A stretch of DNA of 14,866 nt. Source: an uncultured Fusobacterium sp. GTDB lineage: Bacteria > Fusobacteriota > Fusobacteriia > Fusobacteriales > Fusobacteriaceae. The translations under genes were made by a program, and so were the position numbers. Of the stretch, positions 1 to 6,891 are shown piece after piece. The stretch covers positions 1 through 14,866 of the forward strand of contig UQQO01000044.1 in the NCBI GenBank assembly GCA_900543175.1, given 5' to 3'. The notes under the pieces were generated by a model. The model was not told the origin of the DNA. It saw only the letters and a program-made list of their open reading frames with translations, and did not search any database. Positions within the stretch are counted from its first letter, which is position 1; each line of letters begins with the position of its first letter.

Positions 1-49
1 GCGGCTGTTAACCGCAGTGTCAATGGTTCGAGTCCATTAGGAAGCGCCA
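1..49 (+). tRNA. tRNA-Asn(GTT), 3' part only
   Basis: This is the 3' portion of a tRNA whose 5' half lies before the window. The sequence opens inside the anticodon stem: GCGG at 1-4, then the seven-base loop CTGTTAA at 5-11 with anticodon GTT at 7-9 (asparagine), then the 3' stem strand CCGCA at 12-16. A five-base variable loop (17-21) follows. The T arm has stem AATGG/CCATT (22-26/34-38) closing the loop TTCGAGT (27-33). The 3' acceptor strand is 39-45, the discriminator base G is at 46 (usual for tRNA-Asn), and CCA at 47-49 is genome-encoded. A T-rich run starts at 50 and may help end transcription. Acceptor and D-arm pairing cannot be checked because the 5' half is missing. Confidence 0.93.
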
Positions 50-113
50 TTTTTTTATTTTTTGGAAAATTTTATTTAGTAGTATTTTATTTGATAGTGT
101 AAGGAAATATAGA

Positions 114-142
114 TTGACATCTTTTAATAAATATGTTAAAAT
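114..142 (+). promoter_or_regulatory. sigma70-type promoter of rplS
   Basis: A perfect -35 box TTGACA (114-119) is separated by exactly 17 bases from TAAAAT (137-142), one mismatch from the consensus -10. Transcription should start near 149-150, giving an rplS leader of about 65 nt. It lies between the tRNA and rplS, so rplS has its own promoter. Confidence 0.8.
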
Positions 143-156
143 ACTGAAGTTAAATA

Positions 157-197
157 CGGATATTCCGCTTTAATATAAAGCTATTAAATGAATATCT
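157..197 (+). promoter_or_regulatory. Foldable rplS leader, possible L19 autoregulatory RNA
   Basis: The short leader holds nested inverted repeats. GATATTC (159-165) is perfectly complementary to GAATATC (190-196), with a possible extra G-U pair at 158/197. This outer stem encloses a perfect hairpin, GCTTTA/TAAAGC (167-172/176-181), with a three-base loop. The Shine-Dalgarno AGGAGG begins at 200, only a few bases after the outer stem. A competing small hairpin CGGA/TCCG (157-160/164-167) would exclude the outer stem. L19 leaders that may mediate autoregulation are known in low-GC Gram-positives (Rfam L19_leader); whether this one belongs to that family or acts alike is inference. Confidence 0.45.
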
Positions 198-214
198 TAA
201 GGAGGATTAAATAG

Positions 215-565
215 ATGAAAGAAAAATTAATTCAATTAGTAGAACAAAGCTACTTAAGAACAGACATTCCTGAATTCAAAGCTGGAGATACTATCGCAGT
301 ATACTACAAAGTAAAAGAAGGAAACAAAGAAAGAGTTCAATTATTTGAAGGAGTAGTTATCAGAGTAAATGGTGGAGGAATTGCAAAAACTTTCACTGTA
401 AGAAAAGTAACTGCTGGAATTGGAATTGAAAGAATCATTCCTGTAAACTCTCCAATGATCGACAAAATAGAAGTATTAAAAATCGGAAGAGTTAGAAGAT
501 CTAAACTTTATTACCTTAGAGGACTTTCTGGTAAAAAAGCAAGAATCAAAGAAATCAGAAAATAA
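215..565 (+). CDS. rplS: 50S ribosomal protein L19
   Basis: Encodes L19 (116 aa, the normal bacterial length), a large-subunit protein at the 30S/50S interface. Family sequence covers the whole chain: [18 protein letters not shown] near residues 19-36, the LFEGVVI strand near 43-49, the [13 protein letters not shown] segment near 68-80, and the basic C-terminal stretch around [20 protein letters not shown] (residues 92-111). The ATG follows AGGAGG (200-205) with a 9-base gap, which fixes the start. Codon choice includes more C-ended codons (for example ATC, TTC, TAC) than the neighbouring genes, as expected for a highly expressed gene. In many bacteria rplS follows trmD; here it is a single-gene unit after a tRNA, with its own promoter and terminator. 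Confidence 0.98.
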   Translation: MKEKLIQLVEQSYLRTDIPEFKAGDTIAVYYKVKEGNKERVQLFEGVVIRVNGGGIAKTFTVRKVTAGIGIERIIPVNSPMIDKIEVLKIGRVRRSKLYYLRGLSGKKARIKEIRK

Positions 566-572
566 TAATGGG

Positions 573-605
573 AGCCAAGGATTTATTCCTTGGCTTTTTT
601 CTTTT
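573..605 (+). terminator. Rho-independent terminator of rplS
   Basis: A perfect 9-bp stem AGCCAAGGA/TCCTTGGCT (573-581/587-595) with a 5-base loop runs directly into a T-rich tract (595-604). It starts eight bases after the rplS stop codon. Confidence 0.93.
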
Positions 606-691
606 GTAGATTTTCATAAAATTATTTAAAATTCATCTTATTATGGTAAAAGTATGATATTATTATATGGTATTTTTTTTTGTTATTTTAT

Positions 692-699
692 GCTAAAAT
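692..699 (+). promoter_or_regulatory. Possible extended -10 promoter before lepB
   Basis: TGC followed by TAAAAT (694-699) resembles an extended -10 element 40 bases before the lepB start. No good -35 box lies 16-18 bases upstream (the sequence there is T-rich). A promoter is expected here because the rplS terminator precedes this operon, but the exact element is tentative. Confidence 0.4.
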
Positions 700-738
700 A
701 ATAGTGTTGAAAATATTAAAAGGTGGAGAGGGTTGGAA

Positions 739-1665
739 ATGGAGAAGAGCAAAGTAATAATTAATGGGATCTTTTATATAATCTTAACACTAATTTTTAT
801 CTATATTTTTGTCAAAGAAAAAGAGTTAACTGAGATAATAAAAACATATAGAGAAAAGTTAGCAGACAAGATAGTAACTAAATTAGATGTAGAGGGAAAA
901 GTCTTAGGAACAGTAATAAGAAAAACTATAAATATAGTTGAAACTTTAGGAACAGCTTTAATTTTAGTTTTACTAATTCAAAAATTCTATTTAGGAAACT
1001 TTCTTGTACCAACAGGATCAATGATTCCTACTATTATGCCAAAGGATAGATTATTTGGGAACATGGTAGTATATAAGTTTAGAGAGCCTAAAAGAGAAGA
1101 GATAATAGTTTTTAAAGAGCCTATTCAAAATAAAGTATTATACACAAAGAGAGTTATGGGACTTCCTGGAGAAACTGTGAATATTCAAAATGGCAATCTT
1201 TATGTAAATGGAGAGAAAATAGATAGTAGAGAGTATTCAAATATTGGAGAGATAGGAAATGAAAAATGGATTATTCCTAAAAAAGGGGATACAATAGAGA
1301 TTATTCCTGGAAAAGATTATGGAAAACTATTTAGAGAAAATATGATAGATGTGGCAGAGGTACAAAAATACTTAGTAGATAATCCTGGAGCAGTAAGTGA
1401 AATTTTACCAGATCTTGAATTTAGAGTAAATGGAGAGAAAACAGGAATGATGTTGGATCTTATTCATGATAGTAAGTATGTAGATAGAATTTTTCAAGGG
1501 GAAAATGTGGCTCTTATCTCTGATAAGAACTATTACTTTGCTCTTGGAGATAATACAAATGGAAGCTATGATTCAAGAATGTGGGGATTTGTAAGCGAAG
1601 ATAGAATAAAAGGAAAAGCTTTTGTTAGATTTTGGCCAATAACAAAAATGGGACTTTTAAAATAG
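739..1665 (+). CDS. lepB: Signal peptidase I
   Basis: Type I signal peptidase, a membrane serine protease with a Ser/Lys dyad that removes signal peptides from exported proteins. Two hydrophobic segments, near residues 6-26 and 68-88, flank a basic cytoplasmic loop, as in the E. coli-type topology. The catalytic serine is S94 in the PTGSMIPT box; the general base is K137 in TKRVMGLPGE. The box E motif is LGDNTNGSYDSRMWG (269-283). Between the lysine box and box E lies an insert of about 90 residues, making the protein (308 aa) longer than short Gram-positive Sip enzymes. An ATG at 739 is preceded by GAGG (728-731) at 7 bases; an in-frame TTG at 733 behind AGGTGG is a close alternative adding two residues. 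First gene of a co-directional operon. Confidence 0.95.
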   Translation: MEKSKVIINGIFYIILTLIFIYIFVKEKELTEIIKTYREKLADKIVTKLDVEGKVLGTVIRKTINIVETLGTALILVLLIQKFYLGNFLVPTGSMIPTIMPKDRLFGNMVVYKFREPKREEIIVFKEPIQNKVLYTKRVMGLPGETVNIQNGNLYVNGEKIDSREYSNIGEIGNEKWIIPKKGDTIEIIPGKDYGKLFRENMIDVAEVQKYLVDNPGAVSEILPDLEFRVNGEKTGMMLDLIHDSKYVDRIFQGENVALISDKNYYFALGDNTNGSYDSRMWGFVSEDRIKGKAFVRFWPITKMGLLK

Positions 1666-1672
1666 GAGAAAG

Positions 1673-2098
1673 ATGATAGTAGAGTTAAAAGATAAAAAAA
1701 CTCTTGAAGATATTGCTAAATTTGAAAATGAAATTTTTGGAGTAACTGCATTTTCTTTGAAGCAATTAGAAGAGATGAGTGAGATAGAAAGATATAAGTT
1801 TATTGAGCTTTATGAAGATGAAAAAATGGTAGGATATGTAATCCTATTAGATAGTATAGATGTATGGGAGATAATGAAAATAGCTGTGGACAAGGAGCAG
1901 AGAAAAAAAGGTTATGGAGATAAATTATTAAACTATATTTTTAACTTTGTTCAGATGCCAATAATGTTAGAAGTTAGAGAGAATAATATTCCAGCTATAA
2001 AGTTTTATAGAAAAAATGGATTTGAAAAAATTGGAGTAAGAAAAAATTATTACCATGATACAAATGAAGCTGCACATATTATGATAAAAGAGTTTTAA
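1673..2098 (+). CDS. rimI: GNAT acetyltransferase, RimI-like (protein N-terminal alanine)
   Basis: A 141-aa GCN5-related N-acetyltransferase, about the RimI length. The acetyl-CoA binding loop is QRKKGYG (residues 76-82), following the IAVDKEQR beta-4 strand. The C-terminal half has the typical RimI order: LEVRENN near 99-105, then a FYRKNGFEKIGVRKNYY stretch (111-127) and an E/A-rich tail. RimI acetylates the N-terminal alanine of ribosomal protein S18; other small GNATs share the fold, so the exact substrate is inferred. The start ATG lies 7 bases after the lepB stop, and the Shine-Dalgarno AGGAGA overlaps that stop codon, indicating coupled expression with lepB. Confidence 0.85.
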   Translation: MIVELKDKKTLEDIAKFENEIFGVTAFSLKQLEEMSEIERYKFIELYEDEKMVGYVILLDSIDVWEIMKIAVDKEQRKKGYGDKLLNYIFNFVQMPIMLEVRENNIPAIKFYRKNGFEKIGVRKNYYHDTNEAAHIMIKEF

Positions 2099-2132
2099 TA
2101 TTTAGAAATTTTTATATAAAGGAAGGTAAAAG

Positions 2133-3566
2133 ATGGAAAAAAATATTTATTCAAACCCTTTAGCAGAAAGATACTCTTCAAAAGAGATGTTAGAAAATTT
2201 TTCACCTAATAAGAAATTCTCAACTTGGAGAAAACTGTGGGTAGCATTAGCTGAAGCGGAAAAAGAGTTAGGATTAAATATAACTGATGAGCAAATTCAA
2301 GAGATGAAAGAAAATATATATAACATAGATTATGAACTTGCAGCTAAGAAAGAAGCTGAGTTTAGACATGATGTAATGGCTCATGTACACACTTTTGGAA
2401 CTCAAGCTCCTAAAGCTATGCCTATTATTCACCTAGGAGCAACAAGTGCCTTTGTAGGAGATAATACAGATCTTATTCAGATAAAAGATGGATTGGATAT
2501 TATAAAAACTAAACTTGTAAATGTAATATCTGAGATGTCAAAATTTGCTATGGAGTATAAAGATCTGCCAACATTGGGATTTACTCACTTCCAAGCAGCT
2601 CAACTTACAACAGTTGGAAAAAGAGCTACACTTTGGTTACAAAGTCTATTACTAGATTTAGAAGAGTTAGAATTCAGAGAAAAAACTTTAAGATTTAGAG
2701 GAGTTAAGGGAACAACAGGAACTCAAGCAAGTTTTAAAGAACTTTTCAATGATGATTTTAGTAAAGTAAAAGAGCTAGATGAGAAAATTACAGAGAAAAT
2801 GGGATTTGATAAGAGATTCTTAGTAGCAGGACAAACTTATGATAGAAAAGTAGATTCTGAAACAATGAATTTACTAGCTAATATAGCTCAATCTGCACAT
2901 AAATTTACAAATGATTTAAGATTATTACAACATCTAAAAGAGATAGAAGAACCATTTGAAAAGAAACAAATTGGATCATCTGCAATGGCATATAAGAGAA
3001 ATCCTATGAGAAGTGAGAGAATATCATCACTAGCTAAATTTGTAATAGCTTTACAACAAAGTACAGCAATGACAGCTTCAACTCAATGGTTTGAGAGAAC
3101 ACTTGATGACTCAGCAAATAAGAGATTATCACTACCACAAGCATTTTTAGCAGTAGATGCAATTTTAATTATCTGGAAAAATGTATTAGATGGTTTAGTA
3201 GTATATCCAAAAATGATAGAGAAACATATAATGGCAGAACTACCATTTATGTCAACTGAATATATAATTATGGAATGTGTAAAAAATGGTGGAGATAGAC
3301 AAGAACTTCATGAAAGAATAAGAGTTCACTCTATGGAAGCTGGAAGAATGGTAAAAGTTGAAGGAAAAGAAAATGATCTTATAGAGAGAATCTTAAATGA
3401 TAAAGGATTTAATCTAGATAAAGAGAGATTATTAGAGATATTAGCACCTAAAAACTTTATAGGTTTTGCTCCAGAACAAACAGAGGAATTTGTTAATATA
3501 GAGATTAAACCTATTTTAGAAAAGTATAGAGATAGACTTGGAATGGATGCAGCTTTAAGAGTGTAA
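2133..3566 (+). CDS. purB: Adenylosuccinate lyase
   Basis: Catalyses two fumarate-releasing steps: SAICAR to AICAR in purine synthesis and adenylosuccinate to AMP. The fumarase/aspartase signature loop is GSSAMAYKRNP (residues 281-291), containing the catalytic serine. Other active-site segments are HDVMAHVH (79-86), TSAFVGDNTD (104-113) and GFTHFQAAQ with H152. The 477-aa length and segments such as QWFERTLDDSAN (318-329) and ELPFMSTE resemble the eukaryotic-type ADSL more than the shorter Bacillus-type enzyme, as far as I recall those sequences. The ATG follows AAGGAAGG (2119-2126) with a 6-base gap. It sits between the RimI-like gene and a membrane protein gene, away from other pur genes. 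Confidence 0.97.
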   Translation: MEKNIYSNPLAERYSSKEMLENFSPNKKFSTWRKLWVALAEAEKELGLNITDEQIQEMKENIYNIDYELAAKKEAEFRHDVMAHVHTFGTQAPKAMPIIHLGATSAFVGDNTDLIQIKDGLDIIKTKLVNVISEMSKFAMEYKDLPTLGFTHFQAAQLTTVGKRATLWLQSLLLDLEELEFREKTLRFRGVKGTTGTQASFKELFNDDFSKVKELDEKITEKMGFDKRFLVAGQTYDRKVDSETMNLLANIAQSAHKFTNDLRLLQHLKEIEEPFEKKQIGSSAMAYKRNPMRSERISSLAKFVIALQQSTAMTASTQWFERTLDDSANKRLSLPQAFLAVDAILIIWKNVLDGLVVYPKMIEKHIMAELPFMSTEYIIMECVKNGGDRQELHERIRVHSMEAGRMVKVEGKENDLIERILNDKGFNLDKERLLEILAPKNFIGFAPEQTEEFVNIEIKPILEKYRDRLGMDAALRV

Positions 3567-3568
3567 CT

Positions 3569-4087
3569 ATGAAGATGGAAAATAGAAGAGAGATTTATTT
3601 AACTGCTTTAGTATTATTGGCACTTTATCTGTCATTAGCTGAAAACTTTATTCCCAAACCTTTTCCATGGATGAAAATAGGGCTTTCTAATATAGCAGTT
3701 TTAATAGCACTTGAAAAGTTTGATTCTAAAATGGCAATAGAGGTTGTATTGCTAAGAATTTTTATACAAGCTCTTATGTTAGGAACACTTTTTACACCAG
3801 GATTTATAATAAGTTTATCAGCAGGGGGAGTAACTACTTTATTTATGGTAGTTTTATATAGATTTAGGAAGTATCTTTCTCTTTTAGCAATAAGCTCACT
3901 TTCAGCTTTTCTACATAATTTAATTCAACTGATAGTGGTGTATTTTTTACTTTTTAGAAATATAACTATCTATTCAAAATCAATAATGATGTTTGTGTGG
4001 GGATTTTTAATTATTGGAGTTGTAGCTGGGATAATTACTGGGATTATAGGAGAGAGATTAAATTTACGAGGAGGAAAGAAATTATGA
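3569..4087 (+). CDS. Gx transporter / HepT-like integral membrane protein
   Basis: A 172-aa, highly hydrophobic protein with about five membrane segments. The motif around residues 26-41 (proline-rich FIPKPFPWMKIGLSN) and the SLSAGG (82-87) and HNLIQL (116-121) segments match the family called Gx transporter, also labelled heptaprenyl diphosphate synthase component I. The family's true role is poorly settled: it resembles small-molecule uptake S-components, and some annotations link it to isoprenoid synthesis. The ATG is two bases after the purB stop and has no clear Shine-Dalgarno, so translation is probably coupled to purB; an ATG two codons later (3575) is possible. Its TGA stop overlaps the glmM start by 4 nt. 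Confidence 0.8.
   Translation: MKMENRREIYLTALVLLALYLSLAENFIPKPFPWMKIGLSNIAVLIALEKFDSKMAIEVVLLRIFIQALMLGTLFTPGFIISLSAGGVTTLFMVVLYRFRKYLSLLAISSLSAFLHNLIQLIVVYFLLFRNITIYSKSIMMFVWGFLIIGVVAGIITGIIGERLNLRGGKKL
4069..4074 (+). promoter_or_regulatory. Ribosome binding site fixing the glmM start
   Basis: AGGAGG lies 9 bases before the ATG at 4084 and inside the end of the preceding gene. It supports that ATG over the in-frame upstream ATG at 3997, whose 29 extra residues are out-of-frame readout of the membrane protein gene. Confidence 0.85.
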
Positions 4088-5439
4088 GAAGATATTTTGG
4101 AACTGATGGAATCAGAGGAGAAGCAAATAGAGAATTAACAGTTGATATAGCATTGAGATTAGGATATGCACTTGGTTATTACTTAAAAAATAAAAAGAAT
4201 GGAGAAAAAGTTAAAGTAATAATGGGAAGTGACACAAGAAGATCTGGTTATATGTTAAGATCAGCTTTAACAGCAGGATTAAACTCTATGGGAGTAGATA
4301 TAGACTTTGTAGGAGTAATCTCTACACCAGCAGTAGCATATATAACAAAGGCTAAAGAAGCAGATGCAGGAATTATGATTTCAGCTTCTCATAACCCAGC
4401 AAAAGATAATGGATTAAAAGTATTTGGTGGAAATGGGTATAAACTTCCAGATGAAGTAGAAGAAGAGATTGAAAATCTAATGGACTCTGTTGAGGAGATT
4501 ACAAAAAATCCAATAGCTGGAGATAAAGTTGGAAGATTTAAGTATGCAGAAGATGAGTACTATCTATATAGAGATCACCTATTAAACTCTGTAAAAGGTG
4601 ATTTTGCAGGAATGAAAATAATAGTTGATGCTGCAAATGGATCAGCTTATAGAATAGCAAGAGAGGTATTTTTAGCACTAGGAGCAGAGGTTGTAGTTAT
4701 CAATGACGCACCTAATGGAACAAATATCAATGTAAAATGTGGATCTACACACCCTGAGATTTTAGCAAAAGTTGTTGTTGGATATGAGGCTGATTTAGGA
4801 TTAGCTTATGATGGAGATGCTGACAGATTAATGGCTGTAGATAGAAATGGAAATATAGTAGACGGAGATAAAATAATAGCAACTTTAGCACTTTTAATGA
4901 AGAAAAAAGGAGAGTTAAAAGGAAATAAAGTTGTAACTACTGTAATGAGCAATATGGGACTTGAAAACTATCTAAAAGACAATGAGATTCAACTATTAAG
5001 AGCAAGTGTTGGAGATAGATATGTACTTGAAAAAATGATAGCTGAAGAAGTTGGAATTGGTGGAGAGCAATCAGGACACATTATTCTTCTAGATTATGCA
5101 ACAACAGGAGATGGAGTTTTAACTTCATTAAAACTTGTAGAAGCTTTAAGAGATGAGAAGAAACATCTAGATGAGATGGTAAAAGATATTAAAGATTGGC
5201 CTCAAAAACTTGTAAATGTTGTAGTTGACAATAAAAAGAAAAATATATGGAATCAAAATAAAAATATAACTGACTTCATTGCTATAAAAGAGAAAGAGAT
5301 GGAAGGATTAGGAAGAGTACTTGTTAGAACTTCTGGAACTGAGCCACTAGTAAGAGTAATGGTAGAGGGAAAAGATATGGCAATGGTTGAAAAAGTAGTA
5401 AATGAGATAGCAGAAATTGTAAAAAAAGAATTAGCATAA
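4084..5439 (+). CDS. glmM: Phosphoglucosamine mutase
   Basis: Converts glucosamine-6-phosphate to glucosamine-1-phosphate, a cytosolic step to UDP-GlcNAc for peptidoglycan and LPS. From the chosen start the protein is 451 aa, the normal family length, beginning MRRYFGTDGIRG. The phosphoserine loop ISASHNP (99-105) places the phosphorylated residue at S102, the same position as in E. coli GlmM. The metal-binding loop is DGDADR (243-248, aspartates 243, 245, 247), the sugar-binding loop GGEQSGH (326-332), and the phosphate-binding loop RTSGTEP (415-421). The GGEQSGH loop and length favour GlmM over ManB/Pgm relatives. The ATG overlaps the upstream TGA stop (ATGA), implying translational coupling. 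Confidence 0.97.
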   Translation: MRRYFGTDGIRGEANRELTVDIALRLGYALGYYLKNKKNGEKVKVIMGSDTRRSGYMLRSALTAGLNSMGVDIDFVGVISTPAVAYITKAKEADAGIMISASHNPAKDNGLKVFGGNGYKLPDEVEEEIENLMDSVEEITKNPIAGDKVGRFKYAEDEYYLYRDHLLNSVKGDFAGMKIIVDAANGSAYRIAREVFLALGAEVVVINDAPNGTNINVKCGSTHPEILAKVVVGYEADLGLAYDGDADRLMAVDRNGNIVDGDKIIATLALLMKKKGELKGNKVVTTVMSNMGLENYLKDNEIQLLRASVGDRYVLEKMIAEEVGIGGEQSGHIILLDYATTGDGVLTSLKLVEALRDEKKHLDEMVKDIKDWPQKLVNVVVDNKKKNIWNQNKNITDFIAIKEKEMEGLGRVLVRTSGTEPLVRVMVEGKDMAMVEKVVNEIAEIVKKELA

Positions 5440-5454
5440 ATAGGGAGAATAAAG

Positions 5455-6168
5455 ATGTATAAAGTTTTTTCAAAAATTTATGATAAATTCATGGAATACT
5501 CAGATTATGGTGCTTGGGAAAAAATTGTAGAGTCTCTTATAGCTGAAGGAAAGCCAGAGGGAAAAATGCTTTTAGACATTGGTTGTGGAACAGGAGAACT
5601 TTTAACTAGAATGGCAAAAAATTATCAATGTCACGGAATGGATCTGTCTGAAGGGATGCTAAAAGTAGCTGATAAGAAATTGAGACATAGAAATGTAAGA
5701 CTTTATCTAGGAGATATGGTTGATTTCAATACTGGATTTCAATATGATATAATGGTTTCACTTTTTGATACTGTAAACCATGTATTATCAGTTGAAGAGT
5801 TAATTAGCCACTTTAAAAGTGTTGAAAGATCTTTAAAAGATAATGGAGTATATATCTTTGATATTGTAGATAGAGAGTTTATGAATGAGATGTTTCCAAA
5901 TGATCTTTTTGTAGATGATAGAAAGGATCTGACTTGTATTTGGGAACATGAAATAGAGGAAGGAATAGATTATATAGATGCAACATATTTTATAAAAAAC
6001 TCTAAGGGAAGTTTTGATAAGGTATGTGAAAGCTATGGTAAAAAAATATTCACTCCTGATGAAATGAAAAAGGCAATAGAAGAATCTGGGTTAAAGTTAA
6101 TAAAGATCATTGAAAATAATGAAATAGCAGGGCGTCGTAATGTGTATTTATTAAAAAAAATGGTTTAA
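5455..6168 (+). CDS. Class I SAM-dependent methyltransferase, substrate unknown
   Basis: A 237-aa Rossmann-fold methyltransferase. Motif I, LLDIGCGTGEL (residues 39-49), is the SAM-binding glycine loop, and the acidic residue after beta-2 is D63 in GMDLSEGML. A later strand, YDIMVSLFDTVNHV (97-110), matches the post-II region of small-molecule methyltransferases of this superfamily. No domain fusion or membrane segment is visible. The substrate cannot be told from the sequence; the family includes many unassigned proteins. The start ATG follows AGGGAG (5441-5446) and lies 15 bases after the glmM stop, so it appears to be the last gene of the lepB-glmM operon. No intrinsic terminator is seen between it and the ATP synthase promoter. 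Confidence 0.85.
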   Translation: MYKVFSKIYDKFMEYSDYGAWEKIVESLIAEGKPEGKMLLDIGCGTGELLTRMAKNYQCHGMDLSEGMLKVADKKLRHRNVRLYLGDMVDFNTGFQYDIMVSLFDTVNHVLSVEELISHFKSVERSLKDNGVYIFDIVDREFMNEMFPNDLFVDDRKDLTCIWEHEIEEGIDYIDATYFIKNSKGSFDKVCESYGKKIFTPDEMKKAIEESGLKLIKIIENNEIAGRRNVYLLKKMV

Positions 6169-6212
6169 TATTGACCTGTATATATTGAAGAAAAGTCCAT
6201 AAAAATAAAAAG

Positions 6213-6241
6213 TTGACGAATAGCGATAAAAATTATAAAAT
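6213..6241 (+). promoter_or_regulatory. Sigma70-type promoter of the atp operon
   Basis: TTGACG (6213-6218) and TAAAAT (6236-6241) are separated by exactly 17 bases, each one mismatch from consensus. A second -10-like TATAAT (6244-6249) lies just downstream but at a poor distance. Transcription would start around 6248, leaving only about 20 nt before the first atp gene. Confidence 0.75.
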
Positions 6242-6267
6242 TATATAATGTTGATGGTGAATCATTA

Positions 6268-6477
6268 ATGAAATGGATAACGAAAGATTTGATTAGATAT
6301 CTTGCATTATTAGGACATTTGGGCTTTGTAATAATGGGAAATATACTTGTATGCATATTTATCTATAAATTAATAGAAAAATATTTTTTTAAAAGTACCA
6401 TGCTTTTTATTTTTCTGTTGTTATTAGGAATAGCTAGTGGATTTTATAATGTATATAAGTTAATAATGAAAAAATAA
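6268..6477 (+). CDS. AtpZ/AtpI-family small membrane protein
   Basis: A 69-aa protein with two predicted membrane helices, near residues 13-36 and 43-65. Its length, the LGHLGFVIMGN start of helix 1 and the LLLLGIASGFYNVYKLI ending resemble the AtpZ (ATPase gene 1) family that often opens F1Fo operons. In alkaliphilic Bacillus AtpZ acts with AtpI in divalent-cation supply; a role here is inferred from that. The ATG is weakly preceded by GGTGA (6256-6260). It is the first gene after the promoter and lies directly before atpI. The short length makes family assignment less certain than for the later genes. Confidence 0.7.
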   Translation: MKWITKDLIRYLALLGHLGFVIMGNILVCIFIYKLIEKYFFKSTMLFIFLLLLGIASGFYNVYKLIMKK

Positions 6478-6482
6478 GGCGG
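6476..6482 (+). promoter_or_regulatory. Ribosome binding site for the TTG start of atpI
   Basis: AAGGCGG overlaps the stop of the preceding gene and lies 7 bases before TTG at 6490. The first in-frame ATG after it is M34, inside the membrane region, so the TTG is the credible start. Confidence 0.65.
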
Positions 6483-6489
6483 TATAAAG

Positions 6490-6867
6490 TTGGAGCAGAT
6501 AAAAAGCATATTTAAAAGAGCTGGAATAGCAGCTGCAATTATATTGATCTATGGAATTATAATTAAAAATGAGTATGTATATGTAGGTATGTTTTCAGGG
6601 TCTGTAATGTCTATCATCATGTTTTATATGATATGTATGGATATAAAATCTATAGCAGCGTCAGAATCAGTTTCTCGTAAAAGAGGATTTATAGGATATG
6701 CAAAGAGATATTTAGTTTATGGAGTATATCTTGGAGCAATGGCAAAATTTTTTGGATTGCCAATGTTATTAAGTTCAGCAATAGGGTTATTAAATGTAAA
6801 AGTGATAATACTTTTAATGACTCTTTCTGAAAATATAGGGAGACTTAGAGATAAGTTTCTTAGATAA
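6490..6867 (+). CDS. atpI: ATP synthase subunit I (AtpI-like)
   Basis: A 125-aa membrane protein with four likely helices (near residues 10-26, 31-50, 72-92 and 94-112), the layout of AtpI (ATP-synt_I family). AtpI is not part of the working enzyme; in Na+- and H+-type synthases it has been implicated in assembly or stability of the c ring. The gene begins with TTG behind AAGGCGG and lies 12 bases after the small AtpZ-like gene and just before atpB, the usual operon place. Sequence in this family is poorly conserved, so the call leans on size, topology and position. Confidence 0.8.
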   Translation: MEQIKSIFKRAGIAAAIILIYGIIIKNEYVYVGMFSGSVMSIIMFYMICMDIKSIAASESVSRKRGFIGYAKRYLVYGVYLGAMAKFFGLPMLLSSAIGLLNVKVIILLMTLSENIGRLRDKFLR

Positions 6868-6891
6868 AGAATGAAAGGAGGGTAAAAACAG

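Noticed and set aside
3997..4083. An upstream in-frame ATG would add 29 residues to GlmM.
   Set aside because: The extra residues are the membrane protein gene read in another frame. The ATG at 4084 has AGGAGG at 9 bases, an ATGA overlap and gives the normal GlmM N-terminus and length.
5455..6168. The methyltransferase as part of a restriction or defence system.
   Set aside because: It has a small-molecule type SAM fold, no DNA methylase NPPY/DPPY motif, and no nuclease or specificity gene nearby.
6165..6356. A 63-codon minus-strand open frame over the atp promoter.
   Set aside because: It crosses the promoter and the first atp gene, shows no family likeness and is explained by AT-rich sequence.
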